Source: Aquificaceae bacterium
GTDB taxonomy: Bacteria; Aquificota; Aquificia; Aquificales; Aquificaceae
Assembly (NCBI GenBank): GCA_025056375.1
Contig: JANWWH010000010.1
Location: 1-34,511 of the forward strand
Reading direction: 5' to 3'
DNA length: 34,511 nt
Shown here one piece after another: positions 1-7,951 of the stretch. Below the pieces are notes generated by a model. That model did not search any database. It saw only the letters and a list, made by a program, of their open reading frames with translations, and had not been told where the DNA came from. Made by a program: the position numbers and the translations under genes. Positions within the stretch are counted from its first letter, which is position 1. Each line of letters starts with the position of its first letter.

Positions 1-835
1 TAAAGTGTGCCAGCAGAACAAGAAGGATAATAAAGATAAGGGCATAATACCACTTGGGCACTATGCCTGCGAGCATTATGTGGCTTCTTTCAGGCAAAGT
101 GGCAACATACCAGCCAAAGAACATGCTTCCGAAGACCAAACCCGCTATGCCCCAGTAGGACATGGTTTTGACTATGTCCTTATAGACCTTCTCGGACACC
201 TCTTTCTTCATCAAGCTTGCTAAGACAATACCTATGGTGCCCCCTATGGCAAACATGTAGGCACTTCTCATAAGAAGGTGGGGGAAGTAGTTTTTGTTGT
301 AGAAGGCGTCAAGGATGTTTCCGGTGGTGAACCACTTTTCGTGACCCGGAGAGAGCATAAAGGAGAGTATGCCCACGATTATGTACATGGTTGCCCACGA
401 GCCTATGGCAAAGGTCCAGGCAAGCCTTAGCCAGCTCTTCTGGTCTATTCTACCAAGGGTGTAGTAGAGGATGTAAACCAGCGTCACTTCAGCCACGAAC
501 CATATCCACTCAGCAGCCCATACCCAGACGAAGTTGTGAATGAGGGCGGATATGCCTCTGGGGTTCGCAACAGTGGCGGAGAACCATATGCCGGGACCTG
601 TTATAGAGCCAGAAACGTAAGAAAAGACCAGGAGTGCCAGGAGGTATTTCTTGATGTAGTCGTATATCTGGGGTATGTTCTCCCTGTAGGCTTTGGTGGC
701 AAGGTATGCCAGCAGTATGGAAGCACCCACCGAGGTATGAGAGGCAAGCACATGGATGGAAGCTATGACCGCTATGACGGTGGCACTGCCTATGGTAGGC
801 ACATACCACATGGGATAAAAGCCCACCAGTTCCAT
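1..835 (-). CDS. Cytochrome bd-type oxidase subunit I-like (CydA-like) membrane protein, partial (C-terminus beyond left edge)
   Basis: Reverse-strand reading from ATG at 835 is open to the window edge: MELVGFYPMWYVPTIGSATVIAVIASIHVLASHTSVGASILLAYLATKAYRENIPQIYDYIKKYLLALLVFSYVSGSITGPGIWFSATVANPRGISALIHNFVWVWAAEWIWFVAEV...; multiple TM helices, CydA-like TGPGIWF...AAEW pattern; SD AAAGGAGGTG just upstream. Not in ORF track because no stop lies in the window. Confidence 0.65.
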   Translation of the reverse strand, partial: MELVGFYPMWYVPTIGSATVIAVIASIHVLASHTSVGASILLAYLATKAYRENIPQIYDYIKKYLLALLVFSYVSGSITGPGIWFSATVANPRGISALIHNFVWVWAAEWIWFVAEVTLVYILYYTLGRIDQKSWLRLAWTFAIGSWATMYIIVGILSFMLSPGHEKWFTTGNILDAFYNKNYFPHLLMRSAYMFAIGGTIGIVLASLMKKEVSEKVYKDIVKTMSYWGIAGLVFGSMFFGWYVATLPERSHIMLAGIVPKWYYALIFIILLVLLAHF

Positions 836-874
836 CTTTTCACCTCCTTTTAGTTTTAACTTTAACTTCACTTT

Positions 875-902
875 AATATAACATGATTTTAATCAATGTC
901 AA
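875..902 (-). promoter_or_regulatory. Sigma-70-type promoter with FNR/CRP-family-like palindrome in the spacer, upstream of the CydA-like gene
   Basis: Minus strand: TTGACA (897-902) - 16 nt - TATATT (875-880); the spacer contains TTGAT-TAAA-ATCAT (883-896), a 9/10 match to TTGAT-N4-ATCAA. Confidence 0.55.
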
Positions 903-954
903 GGTGTTTGGAATGATTTACCAGTCGGGGGCTGTTGACCTAATCGGAGCTTAA

Positions 955-1218
955 CTAAAGGAGATGTTCCTTGTAATAATCTACCACCACCCTCCTTATC
1001 CTTTCCATCAAGGTCTTATCCTCCACCTCCACTACCGCTCTTTTCCTCTCTGGATTGAACTCGGGCATAGCTATGAAGTAACCACCGTGTTTGCTCTCAA
1101 AGAGCCTTATACCTCTTATCACTATCAGGTCTTCTATCCTTACATCCGCATATCCAAGAAGGCGGGGTCTTCTTGTAGAAACCTCAAAGGGATAGAAGTT
1201 CAGGAGCTCTACCTTCAT
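955..1218 (-). CDS. SpoVG-like family protein
   Basis: 87 aa; LLGYADVRIEDLIVIRGIRLFESKHGGYFIAMPEFNPERKRAVVEVEDKTLMERIRRVVVDYY resembles the SpoVG pattern (I.V.IRGIRLIEG..G.FIAMP). Overlaps def by 4 nt. Confidence 0.7.
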   Translation of the reverse strand: MKVELLNFYPFEVSTRRPRLLGYADVRIEDLIVIRGIRLFESKHGGYFIAMPEFNPERKRAVVEVEDKTLMERIRRVVVDYYKEHLL

Positions 1219-1724
1219 ACTTTCTGTTTTTGCAGTTTTGAATACTTCTCTAAAGCAAGCCTCCTCCTCAGACCGTTCACCCTGTCTATAAAGGTTATAC
1301 CCATAAGGTGGTCCATCTCGTGCTGGAAGACTATGGCAGGAAAGCCCTCCAGGTTATATTCTCTCTCCTCACCCTCCAGATTAAGAGCCTTAACCTTTAA
1401 CTTACTGTGTCTTTCCACTTCCAAGGTTAGACCGGGAAAGGACAAACAACCTTCTTTGTAACTTATTACACCCTCCGCAGATACAACCTCTGGGTTTATA
1501 AGAACCAGCCTTGTGGGTGGGCTGTCCTTCTTTGGCGTTGTGTCTATGACCATCACTCTTAGGCTAATGCCTATCTGATTTGCGGCGAGCCCAACCCCCT
1601 CTGCATGGTGCATAGTTTCAAACATGTCCCTTACGAGCTTTCTTATCTCCTCGTCTATTACATCCACCTTCTGTGTTGGCGTCTTCAGCACTGGGTTTGG
1701 AAACCTGACTATCTCTCTAACCAT
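1215..1724 (-). CDS. def: Peptide deformylase
   Basis: GVGLAANQIG, EGCLSFPG and QHEMDHLMG motifs (the three PDF motifs). Confidence 0.95.
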   Translation of the reverse strand: MVREIVRFPNPVLKTPTQKVDVIDEEIRKLVRDMFETMHHAEGVGLAANQIGISLRVMVIDTTPKKDSPPTRLVLINPEVVSAEGVISYKEGCLSFPGLTLEVERHSKLKVKALNLEGEEREYNLEGFPAIVFQHEMDHLMGITFIDRVNGLRRRLALEKYSKLQKQKV

Positions 1725-1773
1725 AGTGTTAAAAGTTTATACCTTTGCCCCATTAACGCAAGCAAAAAACCGA

Positions 1774-1799
1774 GTTGCAACAAAGTTGCAACACGCAAC
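1774..1799. promoter_or_regulatory. Candidate activator-binding repeats (GTTGCAAC palindromes with 11-bp period)
   Basis: GTTGCAAC (1774-1781) and GTTGCAAC (1785-1792), each a perfect palindrome, plus half site GCAAC (1795-1799); centred about 70-80 bp upstream of the -24 element. Confidence 0.5.
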
Positions 1800-1826
1800 A
1801 CCCACCTTAAGGACAGATAGCTTAAA

Positions 1827-1849
1827 AACCTTGTAATGTTAACAAGGTT
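1827..1849. repeat. Perfect inverted repeat AACCTTGT-AATGTTA-ACAAGGTT upstream of sigma-54 promoter
   Basis: 8-bp arms, 7-nt spacer, read directly; ends 5 bp before the TTGGCAT element. Confidence 0.65.
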
Positions 1850-1853
1850 AAAG

Positions 1854-1870
1854 TTGGCATGTTTGTTGCA
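1854..1870 (+). promoter_or_regulatory. Sigma-54 (-24/-12) promoter
   Basis: TTGGCATGTTTGTTGCA: GG (1856-1857) and GC (1868-1869) separated by 10 nt as in TTGGCAC-N5-TTGCW; SD AAGGAGGTGA and ATG at 1909 follow. Confidence 0.8.
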
Positions 1871-1908
1871 TGTAATGACTATGAAAACCTTTTAAGGAGG
1901 TGATAGCT

Positions 1909-2250
1909 ATGGCAACAGTTAGCAAGCTCAAGGAGCTCATGTCTCTACCTGGAGCAGTTGCCGCAGGCGAGTTCACAGACGACGGCAGGCTTCTTGCCTA
2001 CTACGGCAACATTGACGAGAAGTCTGCGGAGATAGCGGCTATGATGTGCGCCGCTAACAAGCTAATGGGTAACATGCAGGCAAAAGGATGGAGCGCCTAC
2101 ACTGGTCAGGGTGGTTTCTATCCGGTCTACGGCTTTGCAGTAGCTGGCGGAAAGTATGCCGCCTGCATAATGGGTAATGTGGGTGTGTTTGTAGAGCTCG
2201 ATAAGGCGGACTTTGACAAAACCTTTGAAACTCTATCCAAGTACATCTAA
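1909..2250 (+). CDS. DUF2173 family protein, copy 1
   Basis: MATVSKLKELMSLPGAVAAGEFTDDGRLLAYYGNIDEKSAEIAAMMCAANKLMGNMQAKGWSAYTGQ...; strong SD (AAGGAGGTGA). ORF-track start at 1900 is upstream of the SD-preferred ATG. Confidence 0.8.
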   Translation: MATVSKLKELMSLPGAVAAGEFTDDGRLLAYYGNIDEKSAEIAAMMCAANKLMGNMQAKGWSAYTGQGGFYPVYGFAVAGGKYAACIMGNVGVFVELDKADFDKTFETLSKYI

Positions 2251-2265
2251 AAGGAGGTGTTAATC

Positions 2266-2601
2266 ATGGCAAACCTTGACAAACTTATGAATGTTAAGGG
2301 AGTATGGGCTGCGGGTGAGTTCACTGACGATGGGAAGCTGGTTGCCTACAAAGGTAACCTGTCCGAAGAGCATGCGGCCATGGCTGCAGAGATGTGCGCC
2401 GCTAACAATGCCATGGCAAAAATGCAGTGCGACGGATACACCGCTTTCTCCGGTCAGGAGTGGACACCCCTGCGCGGTTGGGCTCTTACGGGTCCTAAAT
2501 ACTCTGTTTGTGTCATGGGTAATGTGGGTGTCTTTGTGGACAACGATGAGGTCTCCTTTAACGAAGTCTTTAAGGCTCTCATGGAGGAGGCAGGGAAGTA
2601 A
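2266..2601 (+). CDS. DUF2173 family protein, copy 2 (tandem paralogue)
   Basis: MANLDKLMNVKGVWAAGEFTDDGKLVAYKGNLSEEHAAMAAEMCAANNAMAKMQCDGYTAFSGQ...; collinear with copy 1; SD AAGGAGGTG. Confidence 0.8.
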   Translation: MANLDKLMNVKGVWAAGEFTDDGKLVAYKGNLSEEHAAMAAEMCAANNAMAKMQCDGYTAFSGQEWTPLRGWALTGPKYSVCVMGNVGVFVDNDEVSFNEVFKALMEEAGK

Positions 2602-2608
2602 GGCAACC

Positions 2609-2636
2609 GGGGAAGGTCCTGAGCCTTCCCCTTTTT
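2609..2636 (+). terminator. Rho-independent terminator/attenuator after the DUF2173 pair
   Basis: GGGGAAGG-TCCTGAG-CCTTCCCC followed by TTTTT. Confidence 0.8.
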
Positions 2637-2652
2637 CCTTGGGAGGTTAAAC

Positions 2653-2946
2653 ATGTGGAAGGTTTTTGTATTGATAGGTCTTCTTCTCTACACCTCCTAT
2701 GCAAGCGAACAGCTGGCAAGGCAGAAGGGTTGTATAGCCTGCCACGAAGTAAACACTAAGAAGGTAGGACCTTCCTATAAAGACATAGCTAAGAAATACG
2801 CAGATAGAGCTGATGCGGTGGACTACCTTGCGGAGAAAACGCTTAAGGGTAGCATGGGCGTATGGGGAAATGTGCCTATGCCACCCCAGAAGATACCCGA
2901 GGCAGAGGCAAAGGAGATAGCAAAGTGGATAATGTCACTGAAGTAA
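2653..2946 (+). CDS. Class I c-type cytochrome (c551/c552-like), secreted
   Basis: Signal peptide MWKVFVLIGLLLYTSYA; CIACH heme site; KVGPSYKDIAKKY; distal Met in GNVPMPP. Confidence 0.9.
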   Translation: MWKVFVLIGLLLYTSYASEQLARQKGCIACHEVNTKKVGPSYKDIAKKYADRADAVDYLAEKTLKGSMGVWGNVPMPPQKIPEAEAKEIAKWIMSLK

Positions 2947-2959
2947 GGGGGTTTTGGAG

Positions 2960-3346
2960 ATGAATAAATTTTTATCTGAAGAATGGATAAAGGCTTACAT
3001 GGAAGAATGGAACAAAAACGAGAAATTGAGGTCAGACCTTAAGGACTTTTCCGCAACTATAAAGTATTACATAGAGGGTAAGGAAAAAGGGGCGGTGGAG
3101 CTGATAGTGGAAAAAGGTGTGGCAAAATCCGCAGGTAGTGCGGACTCAAAAAAGCACGATTTTGAGCTTTGGGCAAGCTTAGAAAACTGGAAAAAACTGG
3201 CAACGGGTGAGATGGGACCTCGTGCGGCCATGCTCACCAAAAGGCTCAAGTTCAAGGGTTCAATGATAACCGCCATGAAATACATGTCTGCCTTTGAGGA
3301 GAGCCTGAGGATGATGTCAAAGGTTCCCACAAGCTGGGACTTATAA
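2960..3346 (+). CDS. SCP2 sterol-carrier-like domain protein
   Basis: 129 aa from ATG at 2960; the pattern ...ATIKYYIEGKEKGAVELIVEKG...FELWASLENWKKLATGEMGPRAAMLTKRLKFKGSMITAMKYMSAFEESLRMM fits small SCP2-like proteins. Confidence 0.65.
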   Translation: MNKFLSEEWIKAYMEEWNKNEKLRSDLKDFSATIKYYIEGKEKGAVELIVEKGVAKSAGSADSKKHDFELWASLENWKKLATGEMGPRAAMLTKRLKFKGSMITAMKYMSAFEESLRMMSKVPTSWDL

Positions 3347-3354
3347 TTTCCTCT

Positions 3355-4920
3355 ATGGATTTCTCCTACCTTGACGCACTTTTTGAAGGGGTGCTTCTTA
3401 TAGACGAAAAACTTCGCGTGGTTTACGCCAACCCCTCCGCAAAAAGGCTACTTCAAAAATATGACCTTGAGGGTAAAGAGTGCAGGGGACTTTTCTCCAT
3501 ATGCAACAACTGCCCCTTTGGGTATGTAAGGGAGGAAGGTGAGGGAGTTCAGGTTTACGATGTAGAAACCCCAAACACAAAGCATGTCTGCTGGAGCATG
3601 TCACCCCTTTACGAAGGGGGTAAATTTCTGGGCGTGCTTGAGGTTTTCAAGGATGTTAGCAATGTGGTGCACTGCATCCTTGAGGCGGAACGTCAGAGAA
3701 CCTATAAGGAGACTATTCTCAACTCCATAGTGGAAGCCATACTGGTGCTTGACCCGGAGGGTAGGGTTCTGGAACACAACCACATAGCAAAAAAGATGCT
3801 CTGCAGAGAGGAAGAAGGCGAGCTAACGGGCAGAGGCATAAGAGAGTTGATAAACCTCTCTCTGGAAGAGCTCCCCCCAGAAGGAGAAAGGGCGGACATT
3901 TACGTAGAAACGCCTTGTGGAAAGCAGAAAGCGTCTCTTCTCGTATCACCTATGGCTTCCGGCTTTGGCTATGTGGTCTCTCTCTATGTAGTCAACCAGA
4001 TATCCCTCTGCGAGCTAGGTGAGGAAGAGACTATAGTTACGAAGAGCCCGGAGTTTAAAAAGTTGCTTGATACCGTAAAGGTGGTAGCGGAGTATGATGT
4101 AAACATACTCCTTGAGGGAGAAACTGGCACTGGCAAAAGCCTGCTTGCCAAATACATCCACTACCTCTCACCCAGAAGAAACGGACCTTTTGTGAAGGTG
4201 AACTGTGCCGCCATACCTGAAACACTATTAGAGGCAGAGCTCTTTGGGTATGTAAAGGGTGCTTTCACAGGGGCGGTTAAGGACAAGCCGGGAAAGGTGG
4301 AGCTTGCGGAGGGTGGCACCCTGTTTCTTGACGAGATAGGCGACATGCCCCTGCACCTTCAGGCAAAAATACTCCATTTAGTGCAGGAAAAGGAGTTCGA
4401 GAGGCTTGGAGACATCAGAACGAGAAGGGCAGACCTTCGCATAATAGCCTCTACCAACAGAAACCTTAAGGAGTTTATGAAACAGGGGCAGTTCAGGGAA
4501 GACCTGTATTACCGTATAGGTGTGGTGAGACTTCATCTACCACCTTTAAGAGAGAGGAGAGAAGACATACCCTCTCTTGTAAACCATTTTTTGGAAAAAT
4601 ACTCAAGAAAATACGCCAAAAAGATAAGGGGCGTCTCTTCTGAAGCTATGAAGCTTCTGCTATCCCATTCCTTTCCGGGTAATGTGCGCGAGCTGGAAAA
4701 CATCGTAGAGCGAGCGGTGATTACCTGTATGGGAAGCCTCATAAAGCCTGAGGACATTCAGATAGAGCCAGAAAAGGAAAGGTTATATCAAGAAGATGAA
4801 AAGAGGAGGATAATGAAGGTGCTCGAGGAGGCAGGGGGTAACAGAAGTCTTGCGGCAAAGATGTTGGGAATGCATAGGACCACCCTCTGGAGGAAACTCA
4901 GAGAGCTGGGTATAGGTTAA
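3355..4920 (+). CDS. Sigma-54-dependent transcriptional activator with N-terminal PAS domains
   Basis: Two PAS-like regions, Walker [15 protein letters not shown] ([38 protein letters not shown]), C-terminal Fis-type HTH ([26 protein letters not shown]). Confidence 0.95.
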   Translation: MDFSYLDALFEGVLLIDEKLRVVYANPSAKRLLQKYDLEGKECRGLFSICNNCPFGYVREEGEGVQVYDVETPNTKHVCWSMSPLYEGGKFLGVLEVFKDVSNVVHCILEAERQRTYKETILNSIVEAILVLDPEGRVLEHNHIAKKMLCREEEGELTGRGIRELINLSLEELPPEGERADIYVETPCGKQKASLLVSPMASGFGYVVSLYVVNQISLCELGEEETIVTKSPEFKKLLDTVKVVAEYDVNILLEGETGTGKSLLAKYIHYLSPRRNGPFVKVNCAAIPETLLEAELFGYVKGAFTGAVKDKPGKVELAEGGTLFLDEIGDMPLHLQAKILHLVQEKEFERLGDIRTRRADLRIIASTNRNLKEFMKQGQFREDLYYRIGVVRLHLPPLRERREDIPSLVNHFLEKYSRKYAKKIRGVSSEAMKLLLSHSFPGNVRELENIVERAVITCMGSLIKPEDIQIEPEKERLYQEDEKRRIMKVLEEAGGNRSLAAKMLGMHRTTLWRKLRELGIG

Positions 4921-4929
4921 AATATACCC

Positions 4930-5214
4930 ATGAGGTTAATCGCCAGAAGTGTGAGCATAGAGGTGGTTGGTGATATACACAGATGTCACGAGGGTGAGGA
5001 TGCAAAGTTTTACTGTCTTCCTGTAAAGATACACTTTGACAACGGCGAGGTTAAGGAATACATGCTGAAAGCTCACGGTGAACCAAAGACCCTAAAGGAC
5101 TTTCTTGACAACAAGAAGGGTCTAAGAGATAGAATGGAAAAGTCTTTTGGTCTTTCTGAAGAGGGTAAAGTTCTATACGCTGGATACATGAGGGAAGAGC
5201 TCCCTGACCGCTAA
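4930..5214 (+). CDS. Hypothetical protein (94 aa)
   Basis: Complete ORF; TAAAAT 6 nt before ATG; 3' end overlaps convergent ribF by 42 bp. Confidence 0.55.
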   Translation: MRLIARSVSIEVVGDIHRCHEGEDAKFYCLPVKIHFDNGEVKEYMLKAHGEPKTLKDFLDNKKGLRDRMEKSFGLSEEGKVLYAGYMREELPDR

Positions 5215-6132
5215 CACATCTTCCTTTATCTGCCTTGCCAGCTCCTCAGGGCTGGAGAACCTCCTCTCCTCCCTCATAAACTTGAGGAACTCCACCCTTA
5301 TGCGCTCGCCCCTGAGGTCTCCCTTGAAGTCAATTATATGCACTTCAAGAACTTTATCTCTTCCTCCAAAAGTGGGTCTCCTGCCGTAGTTGGCAACGCC
5401 TGGAAGCTTTCCTTCTACCCTTACCGCATACACGCCTTCCTTAAGACAAAGGTTTTCTGTGTTTTCAAGGTTCGCAGTGGGAAAACCAAGAGAGAGACCC
5501 CTTCGGGCACCACCCACTACCCTTCTCTCTATCCAGTAGTTTCTGCCAAGATAGAGGGCGGCCTCTTCAAGCCGCCCTAGATGAAGGAGCCTTCTTATAA
5601 AGGTGCTGCTGACCACATGCCCCCCTACCCTGAAGGGCTGGGTTTCCTCTACCTCAAAATCAAGCTCCTTACCCATCTCCCTTGCCAGCTCTATCTCCCC
5701 TTCTCTTCTGTAGCCAAACCTCCAGTCATGACCTACTACCAAATGCCTGCACTGAAGCCTTTCGTATAGGACTTCCCTTATAAACTCCTCCGCACCCATC
5801 CGGGCAAACCTTCTGCCAAACTTTATAAATACCACCCCTTGGATGCCCTCTTCCAGTATAAGGGTAGCCCTTTCCTGAAGGCTTGTAAGTTCGCAAGGTG
5901 ACTGGGCAGGGCTGAGGACCATGAGGGGATGGGGATAGAAGGAAAGCACCAGGCTTTTTAGCCCCCTTTTCTCTCCTATCTCTTTTACCTTTCTTAGGAG
6001 GTGTCTGTGACCCAGATGCACGCCGTCAAAGTTGCCCACCGTTATGACGGTAGGGCTTTCCTCTCTTTCCAGACAACTCAGACCTTTCGGACACCCGCTA
6101 TAGCTTGTCTTTAAAAAGGCTACTTTTTCCAT
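5173..6132 (-). CDS. ribF: Bifunctional riboflavin kinase / FAD synthetase
   Basis: VGNFDGVHLGHRHLL, VVGHDWRFGYRREGE, VSSTFIRRLL, GFPTANL, GVYAVRV, VANYGRRPTFGG motifs. Confidence 0.95.
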   Translation of the reverse strand: MEKVAFLKTSYSGCPKGLSCLEREESPTVITVGNFDGVHLGHRHLLRKVKEIGEKRGLKSLVLSFYPHPLMVLSPAQSPCELTSLQERATLILEEGIQGVVFIKFGRRFARMGAEEFIREVLYERLQCRHLVVGHDWRFGYRREGEIELAREMGKELDFEVEETQPFRVGGHVVSSTFIRRLLHLGRLEEAALYLGRNYWIERRVVGGARRGLSLGFPTANLENTENLCLKEGVYAVRVEGKLPGVANYGRRPTFGGRDKVLEVHIIDFKGDLRGERIRVEFLKFMREERRFSSPEELARQIKEDVLAVRELFPHVSSV

Positions 6133-6716
6133 ATTTTCTTTATCCTTTCCCAGAAACTCACCTCCTGGCTGACTTCCACCCTTTCCTCTATGGTAAACCT
6201 GTCCATGTAGTCGTCCAACAGGAGAAAGCGGTCACAAACCTTACGCAAATGGTAAGAGCTTGTCCTCTTAAAAGTAGCGTTTTCTACCCTCTTGCCTATC
6301 CTTTGAACTTCCTCCACCGTGTAGGAGAAGTCGCTGTCACCGCTCACGAGCACCGCAGTGTCAAAGACGTTCATGTAAGCCATGCTGAGCATATCCGTGG
6401 CGAGCATAATGTCCACTTCCTTCTCTATGTATTCGCCCGAAGGGAGCCTCCGAAGCCTTGCCAGTTTTACCTTTATACCCTGAAGGGCAAGCTCCTCCAG
6501 AAACCTTCGCTGTCTGAGGTAGCTCTCCCACTCGGGGCTGTTTTTCTTCAGGTCCTTCTCCTGAGGCACCGCACCGTAAAAGTAAGCCCTTATGAGTTTT
6601 CTGTCTTCTCTCAAAAAGTCAAGCAGCTTTTGGTAGTCTATCCTTAGGTTCATATACCTTATGGCATGAAAGAGGTTGGAACCGTCTATGAGTATAACTA
6701 CCCTCTCATAGTTCAT
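6120..6716 (-). CDS. NYN-domain (PIN-like) ribonuclease family protein
   Basis: VVILIDGSNLFHAIR, KEVDIMLATDMLSMAYMNVFDTAVLVSGDSDF: conserved acidic residues of the NYN/LabA-like fold. Overlaps upstream gene by 4 nt and ribF by 13 nt. Confidence 0.88.
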   Translation of the reverse strand: MNYERVVILIDGSNLFHAIRYMNLRIDYQKLLDFLREDRKLIRAYFYGAVPQEKDLKKNSPEWESYLRQRRFLEELALQGIKVKLARLRRLPSGEYIEKEVDIMLATDMLSMAYMNVFDTAVLVSGDSDFSYTVEEVQRIGKRVENATFKRTSSYHLRKVCDRFLLLDDYMDRFTIEERVEVSQEVSFWERIKKIWKK

Positions 6717-7933
6717 AGAGCAAACCGCATGAAGCAGGCAAGCCCATCTACCCTCTTCTGGAGCTCTTCGGAGACTATGGTTTTCACCCTCGCCTTTTCC
6801 TCGAGGGCAAACTCCAGCACTTCGTCCACCACATCGGGCACTTCATAAGCCTTTTCCTCCATTGGACACTCGGGCTTAAGAAGGGGTAGGTGCGACTTCT
6901 CACACACATAGCCTGGCTTGTGAAAGTCCAGTGGCACGAGCAAAAGTCGCACATTGCCCATGTGAAGCTGTTCGAGCACCCTTGAAGTCCCCCTTACCGC
7001 AAGACCCTTCCCTTCAAGCTCCTCAAGCTCTTTCAAAAGTTTCTCCTCCTCTTCCTTACCCTTTTCCAGAAGAAGGTTAAAGACCTTTTCCTTTAGTTCC
7101 TCCGCATCCACATAGGAGGGGCTTGCCTGTATGTATCCTACGAGCCTTTCCATTAGATAAGTGTGCAGGTGATTTTCTATCTCTTTTATATCCTCTCTGT
7201 CTGAGCCTATCACCAGCCTGTCGAACTTGTTTTCCTTCCAGGCTTCCATGAGGGCGTCGCAGGCAATCTTAAAGAGCCTGTGTTTCTCCTCCCTTATCCT
7301 CATGTGAAACCTGTATTCGCCAAAGGAATGCTGAACCATGTTAGGTCCCCCTACCCTTGAGGGCATGGAAAACCTCATAGTACCCTCCGCACCCTTGAGC
7401 ATGCTACCGCCAGAGTGAAACTTGTGAGCTCTGGTTGCCAAGGGCTCCACGAAGTCCGCCACCTCCCTCATACCCTCTAAGTCAAGGAGGAAAAACCTTA
7501 CATGCTTTCTATCCAAAAGGAGAAGACCAACCCTTCCTAACTCCTCGTCCAAGGAGGCTATCTCTCTTATGAGGGGGTCGGGGGATACAAGAAGCCTGTT
7601 TCTGTATGTGTAGGGCAGTTTTAAGAACTCAAAAAAACCCTTTGGAGAGCAGGAAAAAAGGGCTATGCCCCTACAGCCCTTAAGGTTCTCCGGCTCTGAC
7701 AGAAAACTTTCCATCCTTTCAAAATCCCTCTCCACACCTCTGAGGACGCCTTCTTCCAACCCCCTTTTCTCCAAGTATTCCCTCTGGATTTTAACCAAGT
7801 CTTTGAAGGTTCTCAGATACTTTCTGTCACTCCTTTCCTCCACCCCCAGCCTTAGATAGAGATTGGTAACCATGTAGCCCTCTGTTTTGAGAGCTAAAAG
7901 GTTTTCCATGGTCTCTTTCAGAGCTTTCATCAC
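6713..7933 (-). CDS. VLRF1/baeRF-type (Vms1/eRF1-like) release-factor homologue
   Basis: LLLLDRKHVRFFLLDLEGM...HKFHSGGSMLKGAEGTMRFSMPSRVGGPNMVQHSFGEYRFHMRIREEKHRLFKIACDALMEAWKENKFDRLVIGSD: GG...Q loop and central eRF1-like domain pattern. Confidence 0.72.
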   Translation of the reverse strand: MMKALKETMENLLALKTEGYMVTNLYLRLGVEERSDRKYLRTFKDLVKIQREYLEKRGLEEGVLRGVERDFERMESFLSEPENLKGCRGIALFSCSPKGFFEFLKLPYTYRNRLLVSPDPLIREIASLDEELGRVGLLLLDRKHVRFFLLDLEGMREVADFVEPLATRAHKFHSGGSMLKGAEGTMRFSMPSRVGGPNMVQHSFGEYRFHMRIREEKHRLFKIACDALMEAWKENKFDRLVIGSDREDIKEIENHLHTYLMERLVGYIQASPSYVDAEELKEKVFNLLLEKGKEEEEKLLKELEELEGKGLAVRGTSRVLEQLHMGNVRLLLVPLDFHKPGYVCEKSHLPLLKPECPMEEKAYEVPDVVDEVLEFALEEKARVKTIVSEELQKRVDGLACFMRFAL

Positions 7934-7951
7934 TACCTCCTTTGCATGTCT

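Noticed and set aside
510-853. ORFs at 510-809 (-) and 536-853 (+)
   Set aside because: Both lie over the cydA-like reading frame (835 to left edge, minus), which has the SD, promoter and homology; they are shadows.
964-1461. 165-aa plus-strand ORF over def/spoVG-like genes
   Set aside because: Antisense to well-supported def and the SpoVG-like gene; no motifs.
6105-6647. 180-aa plus-strand ORF
   Set aside because: Antisense to the NYN gene, low-complexity composition, no SD or motif.
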